Source of the DNA: Bradyrhizobium zhanjiangense
GTDB lineage: Bacteria; Pseudomonadota; Alphaproteobacteria; Rhizobiales; Xanthobacteraceae
DNA: 64,000 nt
NCBI RefSeq assembly: GCF_004114935.1
Contig: NZ_CP022221.1
Coordinates: forward strand, 5,849,001 to 5,913,000
Reading direction: 5' to 3'
In this document: positions 8,860 through 17,299 of the stretch, piece after piece
How positions within the stretch are numbered: the first letter of the stretch is position 1
How the letters are laid out: each line of letters starts with the position of its first letter
Notes under the pieces: generated by a model
Database searches by the model: none
Seen by the model: only the letters and a program-made list of their open reading frames with translations
Told to the model about the DNA's origin: nothing
Made by a program: the position numbers and the translations under genes

Positions 8860-10301
8860 CGTCGCGCGCCTCCGACAGTAAAGATCTTGCCCGGGTTCAT
8901 CAGGCCATTCGGATCGAGCAGTTGCTTGATGTCACGCATCAGCTCGATGTCGAGAGGATCGGTGACGCGCGCAAGCCGGCCGCGATTCGTAATGCCAATG
9001 CCGTGCTCGGCACTGATGGCTCCGCCTTGCGCTGCGGTCTCGTCATCGACGATCTCGTTAATCTCAGCCACCAGCGCGGCCGTTGCAGCGGGGTCCTGAC
9101 AATGCGCGCGGTCGATCAGCGCGATCACGTGGAGATTGCCATCGCCGATATGGCCGTGCATCACGACGCGCGCATGCGGCACGGCAGCCTTGATCCGGGC
9201 CTCGACGTTGGCGACGAAGGCCGCCTGACGCTCCAACGGCACCACGCTGTCATGCGACACGACATAGCCGCTGCGCTTGTTGCCTTCGGACACGCTGTGC
9301 CTGACCGCCCAGATCGCCTTGGCCTGCGCCAGGCTCGACGCCAGGATCACGTCGTCAGTGAGCCCGGCCTCCATCGCCTCCGCGAGCACCGTGGCGAGCG
9401 GCTCGTTGAGGTCAACGCCTGCAAGCGTATCGGTCAACTCGACGATCAGATACCACGGCGTCGTCAGCTCGAATGGGATCGTGACATGCGGCACGGTCTC
9501 CGCAATCGCCTCGATCTGCGAGCGCGACATGATCTCGAGGCTGCCGAGCCGGTCGCCAACCACACCGCGCAGGCGCTGCATGACCTCGAGCGCCTGCTCG
9601 ACGCCTTGCAGTTTCAGCAGCGCCAGCGCTGAGCTGCGCGGCGGCGCAAACAGTTTCAGGACCGCCGCCGTGACGATGCCGAGCGTGCCCTCTGCGCCGA
9701 TGAAGAGCTGCTTGAGCGCGTAACCGGTGTTGTCCTTGCGCAGCGCGCGCAGGCCGTTGAAGACGCGCCCGTCGGGCAGCACGACCTCCAACCCGAGCAC
9801 GAGGTCGCGTGTCGGTCCGTAGCGAAGCACGGCCGTGCCGCCGGCATTGGTGGAAATGTTGCCGCCGATCTGGCAGGAACCCTCGGCACCCAGGCTCAAG
9901 GGAAAATAGCGATCGACGCTACGGGCCGCATTCTGCACCTCGGCGAGAATGCAGCCGGCTTCCACCGTGATCGTGTTGGCGAGCGGGCTGACGTCGCGCA
10001 CGGCCCGCATACGGTCGAGCCGGATCACGACATTGCCCGCACGATCGTCCGGCGTCGCGGCCCCGCACATGCCGGTATTGCCGCCCTGCGGCACGATCGC
10101 AAGCTGCCTCGCCGCGCAGTATTTGACGACGGCGGCGACCTCGGCGGTCGAGCCGGGCTTCACCACCGCGACCGCGCGACCGTGATAGCGGCCGCGCCAG
10201 TCCACCACATAGGGCTCCTGGTCGGCTCCGGAGGCGATGACGTGCTTGTCGCCGACGATGTCGGCGAGCCCGGACAGCGCATCCTGGAAAGAGTCGGACA
10301 T
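8856..10301 (-). CDS. FAD-linked 2-hydroxyacid dehydrogenase (GlcD-type)
   Basis: A 481-residue flavoprotein of the FAD-binding oxidase/D-2-hydroxyacid dehydrogenase group. The PCMH-type FAD domain includes PQGGNTGMCG (about residue 72) and GAEGSCQIGGNISTNAGG; the C-terminal cap has HGHIGDGNLH and SAEHGIG, which carry the metal-binding histidines and catalytic region of D-lactate and glycolate dehydrogenases. It oxidises a D-2-hydroxyacid to the 2-oxoacid, passing electrons to a quinone or flavoprotein. Its stop overlaps the kinase start; the aldolase gene precedes it by 27 bases. The operon context suggests a sugar-acid substrate. Confidence 0.9.
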   Translation of the reverse strand: MSDSFQDALSGLADIVGDKHVIASGADQEPYVVDWRGRYHGRAVAVVKPGSTAEVAAVVKYCAARQLAIVPQGGNTGMCGAATPDDRAGNVVIRLDRMRAVRDVSPLANTITVEAGCILAEVQNAARSVDRYFPLSLGAEGSCQIGGNISTNAGGTAVLRYGPTRDLVLGLEVVLPDGRVFNGLRALRKDNTGYALKQLFIGAEGTLGIVTAAVLKLFAPPRSSALALLKLQGVEQALEVMQRLRGVVGDRLGSLEIMSRSQIEAIAETVPHVTIPFELTTPWYLIVELTDTLAGVDLNEPLATVLAEAMEAGLTDDVILASSLAQAKAIWAVRHSVSEGNKRSGYVVSHDSVVPLERQAAFVANVEARIKAAVPHARVVMHGHIGDGNLHVIALIDRAHCQDPAATAALVAEINEIVDDETAAQGGAISAEHGIGITNRGRLARVTDPLDIELMRDIKQLLDPNGLMNPGKIFTVGGARR

Positions 10302-10328
10302 CGGATCGCCTCGCCGCCGGCCTCGCGG

Positions 10329-11249
10329 CTAAATGGCGGCTGCGAATGCAGTGGCATCCGCAAGCAGCTCTTTCACTTGAGCCGTTGGCAAGGATTCCAG
10401 CGGCGGACGCAACCGCTGCCATCCGGCATGGCTGGTGCGTGCGGCCACCAGCGCCTTCAGCGAGGCCATCTGCGGGAAGCGCGAGACCAATTCGCGCGCC
10501 CTGACGATGCGCGCCTGCGCGGCCTTGAGCGCTGCGTCGTCGTCGCTGTCGCCAAAGTGCTTGTAGACATAGGCAAGGTCGCGCGCCACGAGATTGGACG
10601 TCGCGGTGATGCAGCCGGCGCCGCCCTTGCGCAGCAGCGGCAGCAACAAAGGATCGGCGCCGACCAGGACCGAAAAGCCGGGAAAACGTTCGACCATCGC
10701 GGTCATGTTGGCGAAGTCGCCGGAGGAATCCTTGATGCCGGTGAACGTCGCTGGATAAGCCGCGCGCAGCCGCTCGATCAGCGCATGCGAGATCGGCTGC
10801 GCCGACATCTGCGGGATGTGATAGAGCACAATCTTGAGCCTGGCATCGCCGATGCGCTGCACGACCTGGCTGTACGACGCGAAAATGCCGTCGTCGCTGA
10901 CGCCCTTGTAGTAGAACGGCGGCAGCATCACCACGGTATCGACGCCGACCGAGAGCGCATGACGCGTCAGGGCGATGGTCTCGTTGAGGGCGGTGACACC
11001 AGTGCCCGGCAGAAGCCGCTGCGGCGCGATGCCGGCGGCGACCACTGCTTCGAGCAGCGCGGTGCGCTCAGTGGCCGAGAACGAGTTCGCCTCACCGGTC
11101 GTGCCGAGCAGCGCGATGCCGTCACAGCCTTCGTCGAGCAGATAGCGGCAATGCGCGACGAAGCGCGCATGATCGGGGGCGAGCTCGGCATCGAGCGGTG
11201 TCAGCGCGGCGGAGAACACGCCATGAGGGTGCAGCGATGATGTCGACAA
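10329..11249 (-). CDS. dihydrodipicolinate synthase/N-acetylneuraminate lyase family aldolase
   Basis: A 306-residue class I aldolase or lyase of the DapA/NanA superfamily. It carries GTTGEANSF near residue 45, the tyrosine loop YHIPQ and the Schiff-base lysine in FTGIKDSSGD. These enzymes cleave or condense 2-oxo acids, often with pyruvate as one product. I chose a TTG start because GGAGGA lies 4 bases in front of it; a TTG six codons earlier would place that site inside the gene. First gene of the operon, divergent from the IclR regulator, so it probably starts a pathway that ends with the DUF1537 kinase and PdxA2. Not the lysine-biosynthetic DapA by context. Confidence 0.88.
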   Translation of the reverse strand: MSTSSLHPHGVFSAALTPLDAELAPDHARFVAHCRYLLDEGCDGIALLGTTGEANSFSATERTALLEAVVAAGIAPQRLLPGTGVTALNETIALTRHALSVGVDTVVMLPPFYYKGVSDDGIFASYSQVVQRIGDARLKIVLYHIPQMSAQPISHALIERLRAAYPATFTGIKDSSGDFANMTAMVERFPGFSVLVGADPLLLPLLRKGGAGCITATSNLVARDLAYVYKHFGDSDDDAALKAAQARIVRARELVSRFPQMASLKALVAARTSHAGWQRLRPPLESLPTAQVKELLADATAFAAAI

Positions 11250-11275
11250 ATTTCCTCCGATTGTCAAATCGATGT

Positions 11276-11292
11276 TGTTCGGAATGCGAACA
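11276..11292. promoter_or_regulatory. candidate IclR-family operator
   Basis: TGTTCG-GAATG-CGAACA is a perfect 6-bp inverted repeat with a 5-base centre. It lies in the 102-base gap between the divergent aldolase and IclR genes, 27 bases upstream of the aldolase start, where a regulator could control both. The palindrome is seen; the assignment to the neighbouring regulator is inference. Confidence 0.5.
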
Positions 11293-11351
11293 TTTGTTAT
11301 TGGATTGTCCCGTCGTAAAATCAGCTTGCCGCCACGTCAAGGGGACATGTC

Positions 11352-12203
11352 ATGGCGAGACATTCGAGCTTGGCCAAGGTCGAAAAGAAGGCCACGAAGC
11401 GCGTATCGGACACTGACGCGAAAAATCCAAAGAATTACGTCGCTTCCGTCGGCAAGGCCTTTGCTGTGCTCAAGAGTTTCACCAGCGAGGCCTTCGAGCT
11501 GACCCTGAGTGAGATTGCCGCACGGGCCGACCTCGATCGCGGAACGGCGTTCCGGCTGATCCAGACCTTGATCGAACTCGGCTACCTCCAGGCCGTTCCG
11601 CACAGCCGCCGGTTCCGCCTCGGCGTTGCCTGTCTCGATCTCGGCTACACCGTGCTGTCGCACGGGTCGCTGCGACCGATCGTCGAGCCGCTGCTGCGCG
11701 ACCTCGTGCCTGATGTCGGCGATGCGGCTTCGCTCGGCATCCTCGACGGCGGCGACGTGGTCTATCTCGCGCGGGTCGGCGCTGGCCTCGACCGCCACAA
11801 GATGGATCGCCGGCCGGGCACGCGGATCCCCGCCTATAGCGCCGCGCTCGGCCATGTCATGCTGGCGCATCTGGCGCGGGACGAGCAGATCGCGCGGCTG
11901 GAGTCGCGACCGCGCGTCAAACTGTCGGAGCGAACGCTCACCGATCTCGACGCCTTGCTCGCCCGGCTCGATCAGGTGAAGAAGAAAGGGCACGCCGTCT
12001 CCGACGGCGAGAACGCCTATGGCCTGCGCACGCTGGCAGCGCCGATCTTCGACGCCCAGGGTCTCGTGATTGCCGGATTGAGCGTCACCATCGATGCGGT
12101 GCGCATGGAGATGCCGGCCTTTCGCGACCAGGCGCTGCCGCGCCTGATGCAGGTGACGCGCCAGGTGCAGGACCTCGCCATCAAGTCCGGATTGACGAGC
12201 TGA
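11352..12203 (+). CDS. IclR-family transcriptional regulator
   Basis: A 283-residue regulator. After a basic N-terminal extension of about 30 residues comes the winged-helix DNA-binding domain (VGKAFAVLKSF through LTLSEIAARADLDRGTAFRLI), then the GAF-like effector domain (about residues 105-275) with the usual IclR features such as GTRIPAYSAALGHVMLAH. IclR proteins commonly control adjacent catabolic operons and bind small carboxylic acids. It is divergent from the aldolase-FAD dehydrogenase-kinase-PdxA2 operon with a palindrome between them, so it is the likely local repressor or activator and its effector is probably the pathway substrate. Confidence 0.92.
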   Translation: MARHSSLAKVEKKATKRVSDTDAKNPKNYVASVGKAFAVLKSFTSEAFELTLSEIAARADLDRGTAFRLIQTLIELGYLQAVPHSRRFRLGVACLDLGYTVLSHGSLRPIVEPLLRDLVPDVGDAASLGILDGGDVVYLARVGAGLDRHKMDRRPGTRIPAYSAALGHVMLAHLARDEQIARLESRPRVKLSERTLTDLDALLARLDQVKKKGHAVSDGENAYGLRTLAAPIFDAQGLVIAGLSVTIDAVRMEMPAFRDQALPRLMQVTRQVQDLAIKSGLTS

Positions 12204-12217
12204 ACGGCCTCTCGAGG

Positions 12218-13120
12218 CTAGATGGCAATGCGATCGAAGTCGGCAGCGATCCGGGTGTTCGGAAAAATCCTGGCTGCCTCTGCAAGGACTTCATCGTCCT
12301 CATAGCGGCCCGACTGATGCGTGAGCACGAGCTGGCCGACGTTGGTCGCGGCCGCAAACGCAGCCGCATCGCGCGCAGTGAGGTGCCCATAGTTCCGCGC
12401 GGTCGATACGTCGCGATCGAGGAACGTTGCCTCGATCACCAGCAGATCGGCGCCAGAAACGTATTTGGAGAGGTCTTCGGTGGTCTCGGTGTCGCCGATC
12501 ACGACGAGCTTCCTGCCGCCGCTCAGCGGCCCCAGGACGTCTTCCGGATCGATCGTTCGATCGGCGATCACGACTGGTCGTCCCGCGGCCAACTCTCCGC
12601 GTATCGGCCCGTCTGGAACGCCCAGTTCGGCGAGGCGCTCCGGCCGAACATGGCGGCGTGCGGGGCTCTTGAAGGAAAAACCAAAACTGTCGGTGTCACG
12701 ATGGCGAACCGGAAAGCAGTCGATGATGAAGTCGCCGGCGTCCATGACCTGCCCTTCGGTCAGGGCTGAGAACTCCACCGCAATCGGCGCCCTGCCAGCA
12801 CCCCACAGGCCCGCAAGCATCCGGATGACGAGATCGAGCGTGCCCTGTCCGCCATGAATGGTCATCACGTCGGAGGTCTGCCGCAAACCGAGTGTCGAGA
12901 AGAGGCCGGGAATACCGAGCACGTGATCGAGATGGGCATGCGTCAGCAGGATGCGGTCGAGCCGCCGAAAGCCGGCACCGCTGCGCAGCAACTGGCGCTG
13001 CGTGCCTTCGCCGCAATCGACCAGAATGCGCTTGCCCGCCGCCTCCACCAGGAGCGCCGGATGGTTGCGCTCCGCCGACGGAACGCTGGCCGAGGTTCCG
13101 AGAAACGTCAGGGCGAACAT
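12218..13120 (-). CDS. rnz: ribonuclease Z (metallo-beta-lactamase fold tRNA 3'-processing endonuclease)
   Basis: A 300-residue short-form RNase Z. It begins FALTFLGTSASVPSAERN, the typical N-terminus, and has the zinc motif THAHLDH (about residue 59), then further metal histidines near PVRHRDTD, an aspartate in IGDTETTE and LTHQSGRY near the end. The enzyme cuts pre-tRNA 3' trailers in the cytoplasm. The start MFALT is 30 bases downstream of the stop of the ABM-domain gene; a longer in-frame extension overlaps that gene in another frame and is rejected. The common neighbour is a housekeeping position with no obvious functional link. Confidence 0.92.
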   Translation of the reverse strand: MFALTFLGTSASVPSAERNHPALLVEAAGKRILVDCGEGTQRQLLRSGAGFRRLDRILLTHAHLDHVLGIPGLFSTLGLRQTSDVMTIHGGQGTLDLVIRMLAGLWGAGRAPIAVEFSALTEGQVMDAGDFIIDCFPVRHRDTDSFGFSFKSPARRHVRPERLAELGVPDGPIRGELAAGRPVVIADRTIDPEDVLGPLSGGRKLVVIGDTETTEDLSKYVSGADLLVIEATFLDRDVSTARNYGHLTARDAAAFAAATNVGQLVLTHQSGRYEDDEVLAEAARIFPNTRIAADFDRIAI

Positions 13121-13149
13121 GGTCGTCACGTGTCCAGTTGTGGACGGTC

Positions 13150-14133
13150 TCACCGTCCCCAATGCCACGCGAGCAGCAGCGCGTACAGGCCCATCGACGC
13201 GGCATAGAGCGCGGCAAGGAGTGCATAGCCTGCGATCTGGCGCCCGACCGTCGCCTTCGGCGAGATCCACCAATCGAGCATCTTGAAGGCGGCGGGCACC
13301 AGCCACCAGCCGAGCAGCTGGGTGCTGACGAGATTGCCGACAAAGAGCGACAGCCAGACCGGCACGCCGTGGTTGTCGATCAAGGGCACGCTGATGAAGT
13401 AGCCCCAGAGGTAGACCACGGGATAGAGCACCAGAAGGACGATGAGGTTGCTCTTCCAGATCAGGCCAGGCCCTTGCTCCGGAGCCTGCGCCTTGCCGGC
13501 CGGGAACCAGAAATTGAAGCCGTAGCTCGCCCGCCTCACATTCATGCCGGCGTTGAAGCGCTCGCCTTCCCGCAGCAGCGACTGCCGCAACGGCGAGTCC
13601 AGCCATGCATTGAGGTTGGCATCACTGTCGAACGACAGGATGATGATCCATTCGTCGTGCAGGCCCGGAATCGGCCGCTCGATCTTGTGGCGCAAAAATC
13701 CCTTGAACTCGGCTTCTGCGGCCTGGATGCGCTGCTGCCATCTGAGGAAAGCATCTTCGAGTCCGTCCGGGACTTTGAAGGAGATCACGGCGGAGACCGC
13801 GCTGTCGCGCTGCACGCCGCTGTCGGGCAGGATATGGACATCCTCCGAACCGACGAAGAAGCGCTGCACCTCTGCGATGAGCCGCGCCCGCACATCGCTC
13901 TGAAGCCAGGCGCGGGCCGCGGCCGGGCTCGCGAAGCGCAGGATCGTCACCCAGTCGACATGGGCCGGCGGCTGGGGCGGCACCAGCTCCTGGCTGAGGA
14001 AGCCGGGCCAGGCCTTGAGCGCCTCGCCGACCTCGCCGTTCCACCGCGCGAACGCGGCAAAGCCATCGTCGGCGATGCGACGTTGGATGACGAGAGCGAC
14101 CGGCTGGCCGGCCGTGTCAGAAGATGCACTCAT
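13150..14133 (-). CDS. membrane protein with two antibiotic-biosynthesis-monooxygenase (ABM) domains
   Basis: A 327-residue protein with an unusual layout: two tandem ABM-like ferredoxin-fold domains (about residues 10-95 and 112-190, each ending in a W-L motif such as ARAWLQS and NLNAWLDS), then a linker and a C-terminal membrane part with about three helices (VLLVLYPVVYLWGYF, LFVGNLVSTQLLGWWL, IAGYALLAALYAASMGLYALL). Single ABM proteins are small heme-, quinone- or polyketide-handling enzymes; the fused membrane tail recurs in a group of uncharacterised proteins. It lies 15 bases upstream of the guanine deaminase stop, same strand. Confidence 0.75.
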   Translation of the reverse strand: MSASSDTAGQPVALVIQRRIADDGFAAFARWNGEVGEALKAWPGFLSQELVPPQPPAHVDWVTILRFASPAAARAWLQSDVRARLIAEVQRFFVGSEDVHILPDSGVQRDSAVSAVISFKVPDGLEDAFLRWQQRIQAAEAEFKGFLRHKIERPIPGLHDEWIIILSFDSDANLNAWLDSPLRQSLLREGERFNAGMNVRRASYGFNFWFPAGKAQAPEQGPGLIWKSNLIVLLVLYPVVYLWGYFISVPLIDNHGVPVWLSLFVGNLVSTQLLGWWLVPAAFKMLDWWISPKATVGRQIAGYALLAALYAASMGLYALLLAWHWGR

Positions 14134-14148
14134 TGGCAGCGGTCCGCC

Positions 14149-15546
14149 TCAGTCCTTCTTGTAGAGACGCTTGCCCATCACCCAGGTCTCGTCGACGCAG
14201 CGATCGTCGCCGACCATCATGATGGCGAACAGCATGCTCGCGGCCTCGTCCATCGTACGCGGCCCGGCGCCGTCGGCGATCAGCGACTGGTGCCACGCTT
14301 GCGCGACTTGCCCGCCGTTCGGATCGAGCGCGACGAAATCGGCCTCCTTGCCGGGCTCGAAATTGCCGAGCTTGTCGTCGATGTAGAGGCCTTCGGCACC
14401 GCCGAGCGTGATCGACCAGAAGCCGCGATACGGCGAGAGCTTGTTGCGCTCGGCTTCGGCGAGATCCTTGCACGCCGGATCAATGCTGCCGTCGAGCAAC
14501 GTGTTGTTGCACATGCCCACCTTGTAGGCATCGTCGAGCACGGAGATCATCGAGAAGCGGTTGCCGCCGCCAACGTCGGTGCCGAACGACATCTTCACGC
14601 GATGCTCGGGATCGGTGGCGCGGCCGAGCCGGAACAGGCCGCTGCCGAGGAACAGGTTCGAGCACGGGCAGAACACCACCGCCGCGCCCTTCTTCGACAT
14701 GCGGCGGAACTCGTTGTTGGAGAGATAGACGCCGTGGCCGCCGGAGAATTTCGGTCCGACCAGGTCGAACTTCTCGTAGACGCCGAGATAGTCCTGGCAG
14801 TCCAGGTGCTCGACGAGCACGCCACTGCATTCGGCCGGGTTCTCGGAGATGTGGGTGTTGACCCAGCAGTCCGGATGCTCGTGCTTGAGGCGCTGACACG
14901 CCCTCAGCAGGTCCGGCGAGGCGCCGAAGGCGAAGCGCGGCGTGATGGCGTAGAGGTTGCGGCCCTTGTTATGGTACCGCGCGATCAGCCGCTTGCTATC
15001 GCGGTAGAAATTCTCCGGGGTATCGATGAAATCGGCCGGCGCGTTGCGATCGATGCCGGTGAGGCCCGCGATGACGCGCATGTTGCGACGGGCCGCTTCC
15101 TCGAACAGTTCCTCGGTCGACACTGGCGACGAGCTCGTGAACGCCTGGCAGGTGGTGGTGCCGGACGCCAGCAGCGCGTCGAGGAAACGCTTCACGCCCT
15201 CGCGTGCGTAGTTGCGATCCCGGTATTTGAGCTCTTCCGGATAGACCCACTTCTGGAGCCACGGCAGCAGTTGCTCGCCATAGGCCCCTAACACGCGGGT
15301 CTGCGGCAGATGGATGTGGCCGTCGATGAAGCCCGGGACGATGATGCGGTCCTTGATATGGGTGATCTCGACGCCGGGATGCGCGGCGGCGATCTTGTCA
15401 TAAGGGCCGAACGTCTTGATGATGCCATCGGTGACGACCATGAGGCCGTCCTGGTGAAAGCGCGCGGCGGCCTGCTCGTCGCCGACGTGCTTCCAGGGAT
15501 CGTCGACGAAGTCGAAGAACGTGCCGCGAATACCGACGGTGGTCAT
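14149..15546 (-). CDS. guaD: guanine deaminase
   Basis: A 465-residue amidohydrolase that converts guanine to xanthine and ammonia. The zinc site is visible: GFIDGHIHLPQT (about residue 71), NTHISENPAEC with the conserved histidine and catalytic glutamate, and SFGTDVGGG with the aspartate. The substrate-specific stretch FCPCSNLFLGSGLF is typical of bacterial GuaD. An AAGGAAGGA site precedes the ATG. The next gene upstream, an MFS exporter, is 15 bases away on the same strand; together they may form a purine salvage/transport unit, though the exporter belongs to a drug family. Confidence 0.93.
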   Translation of the reverse strand: MTTVGIRGTFFDFVDDPWKHVGDEQAAARFHQDGLMVVTDGIIKTFGPYDKIAAAHPGVEITHIKDRIIVPGFIDGHIHLPQTRVLGAYGEQLLPWLQKWVYPEELKYRDRNYAREGVKRFLDALLASGTTTCQAFTSSSPVSTEELFEEAARRNMRVIAGLTGIDRNAPADFIDTPENFYRDSKRLIARYHNKGRNLYAITPRFAFGASPDLLRACQRLKHEHPDCWVNTHISENPAECSGVLVEHLDCQDYLGVYEKFDLVGPKFSGGHGVYLSNNEFRRMSKKGAAVVFCPCSNLFLGSGLFRLGRATDPEHRVKMSFGTDVGGGNRFSMISVLDDAYKVGMCNNTLLDGSIDPACKDLAEAERNKLSPYRGFWSITLGGAEGLYIDDKLGNFEPGKEADFVALDPNGGQVAQAWHQSLIADGAGPRTMDEAASMLFAIMMVGDDRCVDETWVMGKRLYKKD

Positions 15547-15561
15547 GATTTGGTTCCTTCC

Positions 15562-16779
15562 TTAATTCTGTGTGGCGTGGCGCGCCGAGGGCAGCGAGAT
15601 CGCAAGCAGCGTGCCCGCGATGGCGCAGAGGCCGAGGTAGAGCCCTCCGATCGGTGCCTGGGTCGCCTCGGGCAACACCGCCGCGATTGCCATGGCGCCG
15701 CTCACCGCGAGGTAGCAGAGCGAGCTGATGAGGCCGCCGATCAGGCCGTGGTCGCGCTCGAACAGGCCGAGCGCCATGCCGTACATCATCGGGCACAGCA
15801 CGCCGCAGCCGCCGAGCACCAGCGCGCCGCCGATCGTGATCGACGCAAAATCGAGACCAAAAACCATGCCGGTTGCCGTTAGGAGCGCGGCGCCGGCGAG
15901 AAACAGCGCGAAGGCGCCGAAGCCCAGCATGCGGGCCGGCATGAAGCGCGCGAAATGCGCGCAGCCGAGCTCGCCGGCGAGATTCACCCCGCCAAGTCCC
16001 AGCGCGACGAGGCCATAGATGGCGGCGGAATAACCGAGGCCGGTCTGGTAGAAGAACGGCGCGACGACGCCGAACGCCAACTGCGCGCTTGCTGCGGCAG
16101 CAAACACCAGCACGAAGGCGAGAAAGCCCGGGCGAACGAGAGCCTCGCGCAGGATGCCGGCGGTGCGGCGCGGATCGAACGGCGCTCGCCGCTCCGCCGG
16201 CAATGTTTCCGGCAGCAGCAGCATGACGGTTGCGGCGACGATTGCCGCGGCGATGGCAATGACGACGAAGACTCCGCGCCACGACGTCAGCTCGACGATG
16301 AAGCCGCCGGCTGCAGGCGCCAGCACGGGCGCGAGACCCCAGGCAGCGCCGAGCAGACCGGAAATCGCCGTGAGCTCGCGGCCACGAAAGCAATCAGCTC
16401 CGACCGCATAGGCAACGACGAGACAGGTGCAGCCGCCGATGCCTTGGAGGAAACGCAGCGCAAGCAGCAGCGAGGCGCTGGTGGCCAGCGCGCAGGCAAC
16501 GCTCATCGCGATGAGCACCGACAGCCCTGCGAGTAGAACGTTGCGGCGACCGAGCGTATCGGAGGCGATGCCGACCGGCACCAGCGCGAGAGACATGCCG
16601 AGCATGTAGGCGGTGACGGTATTCTGCATCGAGGCCGCGTCAGTTGCGAGGTCCATCACCATCTGCGGCAGGCCCGGCGTATAGGCGTCGAGCGGAATCT
16701 GACTGAACGGCACGACGCACAGCAGGATCGGCACGATCCCCCGCTTCGCGCGATCGGCGTCCGACGCAACTGCAGTCAT
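15562..16779 (-). CDS. Bcr/CflA-family MFS multidrug transporter
   Basis: A 405-residue major-facilitator protein with about 12 transmembrane helices. The N-terminus (ILLCVVPFSQIPLDAYTPGLPQM) and the second-helix loop GIASDTLGRRNVLL match the Bcr/CflA (DHA1) subgroup of drug/proton antiporters, whose members export bicyclomycin, chloramphenicol or other small molecules. It starts the operon that includes guanine deaminase. The substrate is not readable; a purine-related compound is only suggested by the neighbour. Confidence 0.87.
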   Translation of the reverse strand: MTAVASDADRAKRGIVPILLCVVPFSQIPLDAYTPGLPQMVMDLATDAASMQNTVTAYMLGMSLALVPVGIASDTLGRRNVLLAGLSVLIAMSVACALATSASLLLALRFLQGIGGCTCLVVAYAVGADCFRGRELTAISGLLGAAWGLAPVLAPAAGGFIVELTSWRGVFVVIAIAAAIVAATVMLLLPETLPAERRAPFDPRRTAGILREALVRPGFLAFVLVFAAAASAQLAFGVVAPFFYQTGLGYSAAIYGLVALGLGGVNLAGELGCAHFARFMPARMLGFGAFALFLAGAALLTATGMVFGLDFASITIGGALVLGGCGVLCPMMYGMALGLFERDHGLIGGLISSLCYLAVSGAMAIAAVLPEATQAPIGGLYLGLCAIAGTLLAISLPSARHATQN

Positions 16780-17299
16780 GGCTTACGCCCCTCGATCGCC
16801 GCGGGCCTGTCTTTTCGTGCGCGCAATGAGATGCGACGATGCAGGTGCGGTCTTGACGCGTGGAGCGTGCCAGAACTGTGTGTAAAAACTCTTAGGCGTT
16901 CCCCTATCGGTACCGATTTTGATTGGCCGACGTTGCGATCTTTGCTGCCAGCCGGGCGCTCAAACAAAAAACGCGAAAACAACCCCATGCACAGTACAAA
17001 TCATTGAAGAATTTCGCTCCACGCGGCGCGAGCCCTGCGCGGGGGAACGTTTGACACGTCGGGCAAAACAGGCGCAGAATTGCATGATTGCCGATTGTGA
17101 ATTCGCAAGTCGAGCCGGCGCCGTTAACCGCTCAGAAGGCATCGCGGATCGCGACCGCCTCCGCCCCGACCGGCGGGCAGATCTGGTTCCCACAACGGCC
17201 GCCTTCTCATCCCGTTCCCGAAATTGCATGTTCGATCCCCCGGACCCGTTCGCGGCCGGAAGAGCCTCGACGCGACGATCAGAGACAATGGAGACCGTG
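16780..17299. other. 520-base divergent intergenic region
   Basis: This gap separates the MFS exporter (minus) from the amidase (plus). The amidase frame stays open back to 16919, but that part has no ribosome site and reads as Arg/Ser-rich sequence unlike the family, so I treat it as non-coding. The segment around 16880-17000 is noticeably richer in A and T than its surroundings and probably holds the two promoters. No strong hairpin or repeat is seen. Confidence 0.5.

Noticed and set aside
12218..13606. Long version of RNase Z starting at 13606
   Set aside because: The extra 162 residues overlap the ABM gene and are Arg/Ala-rich; MFALTFLGT is the conserved family start.
12892..15291. A 799-codon plus-strand open frame across three minus-strand genes
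   Set aside because: Runs antisense through RNase Z, the ABM protein and guanine deaminase, all recognisable; no ribosome site, low-complexity product.
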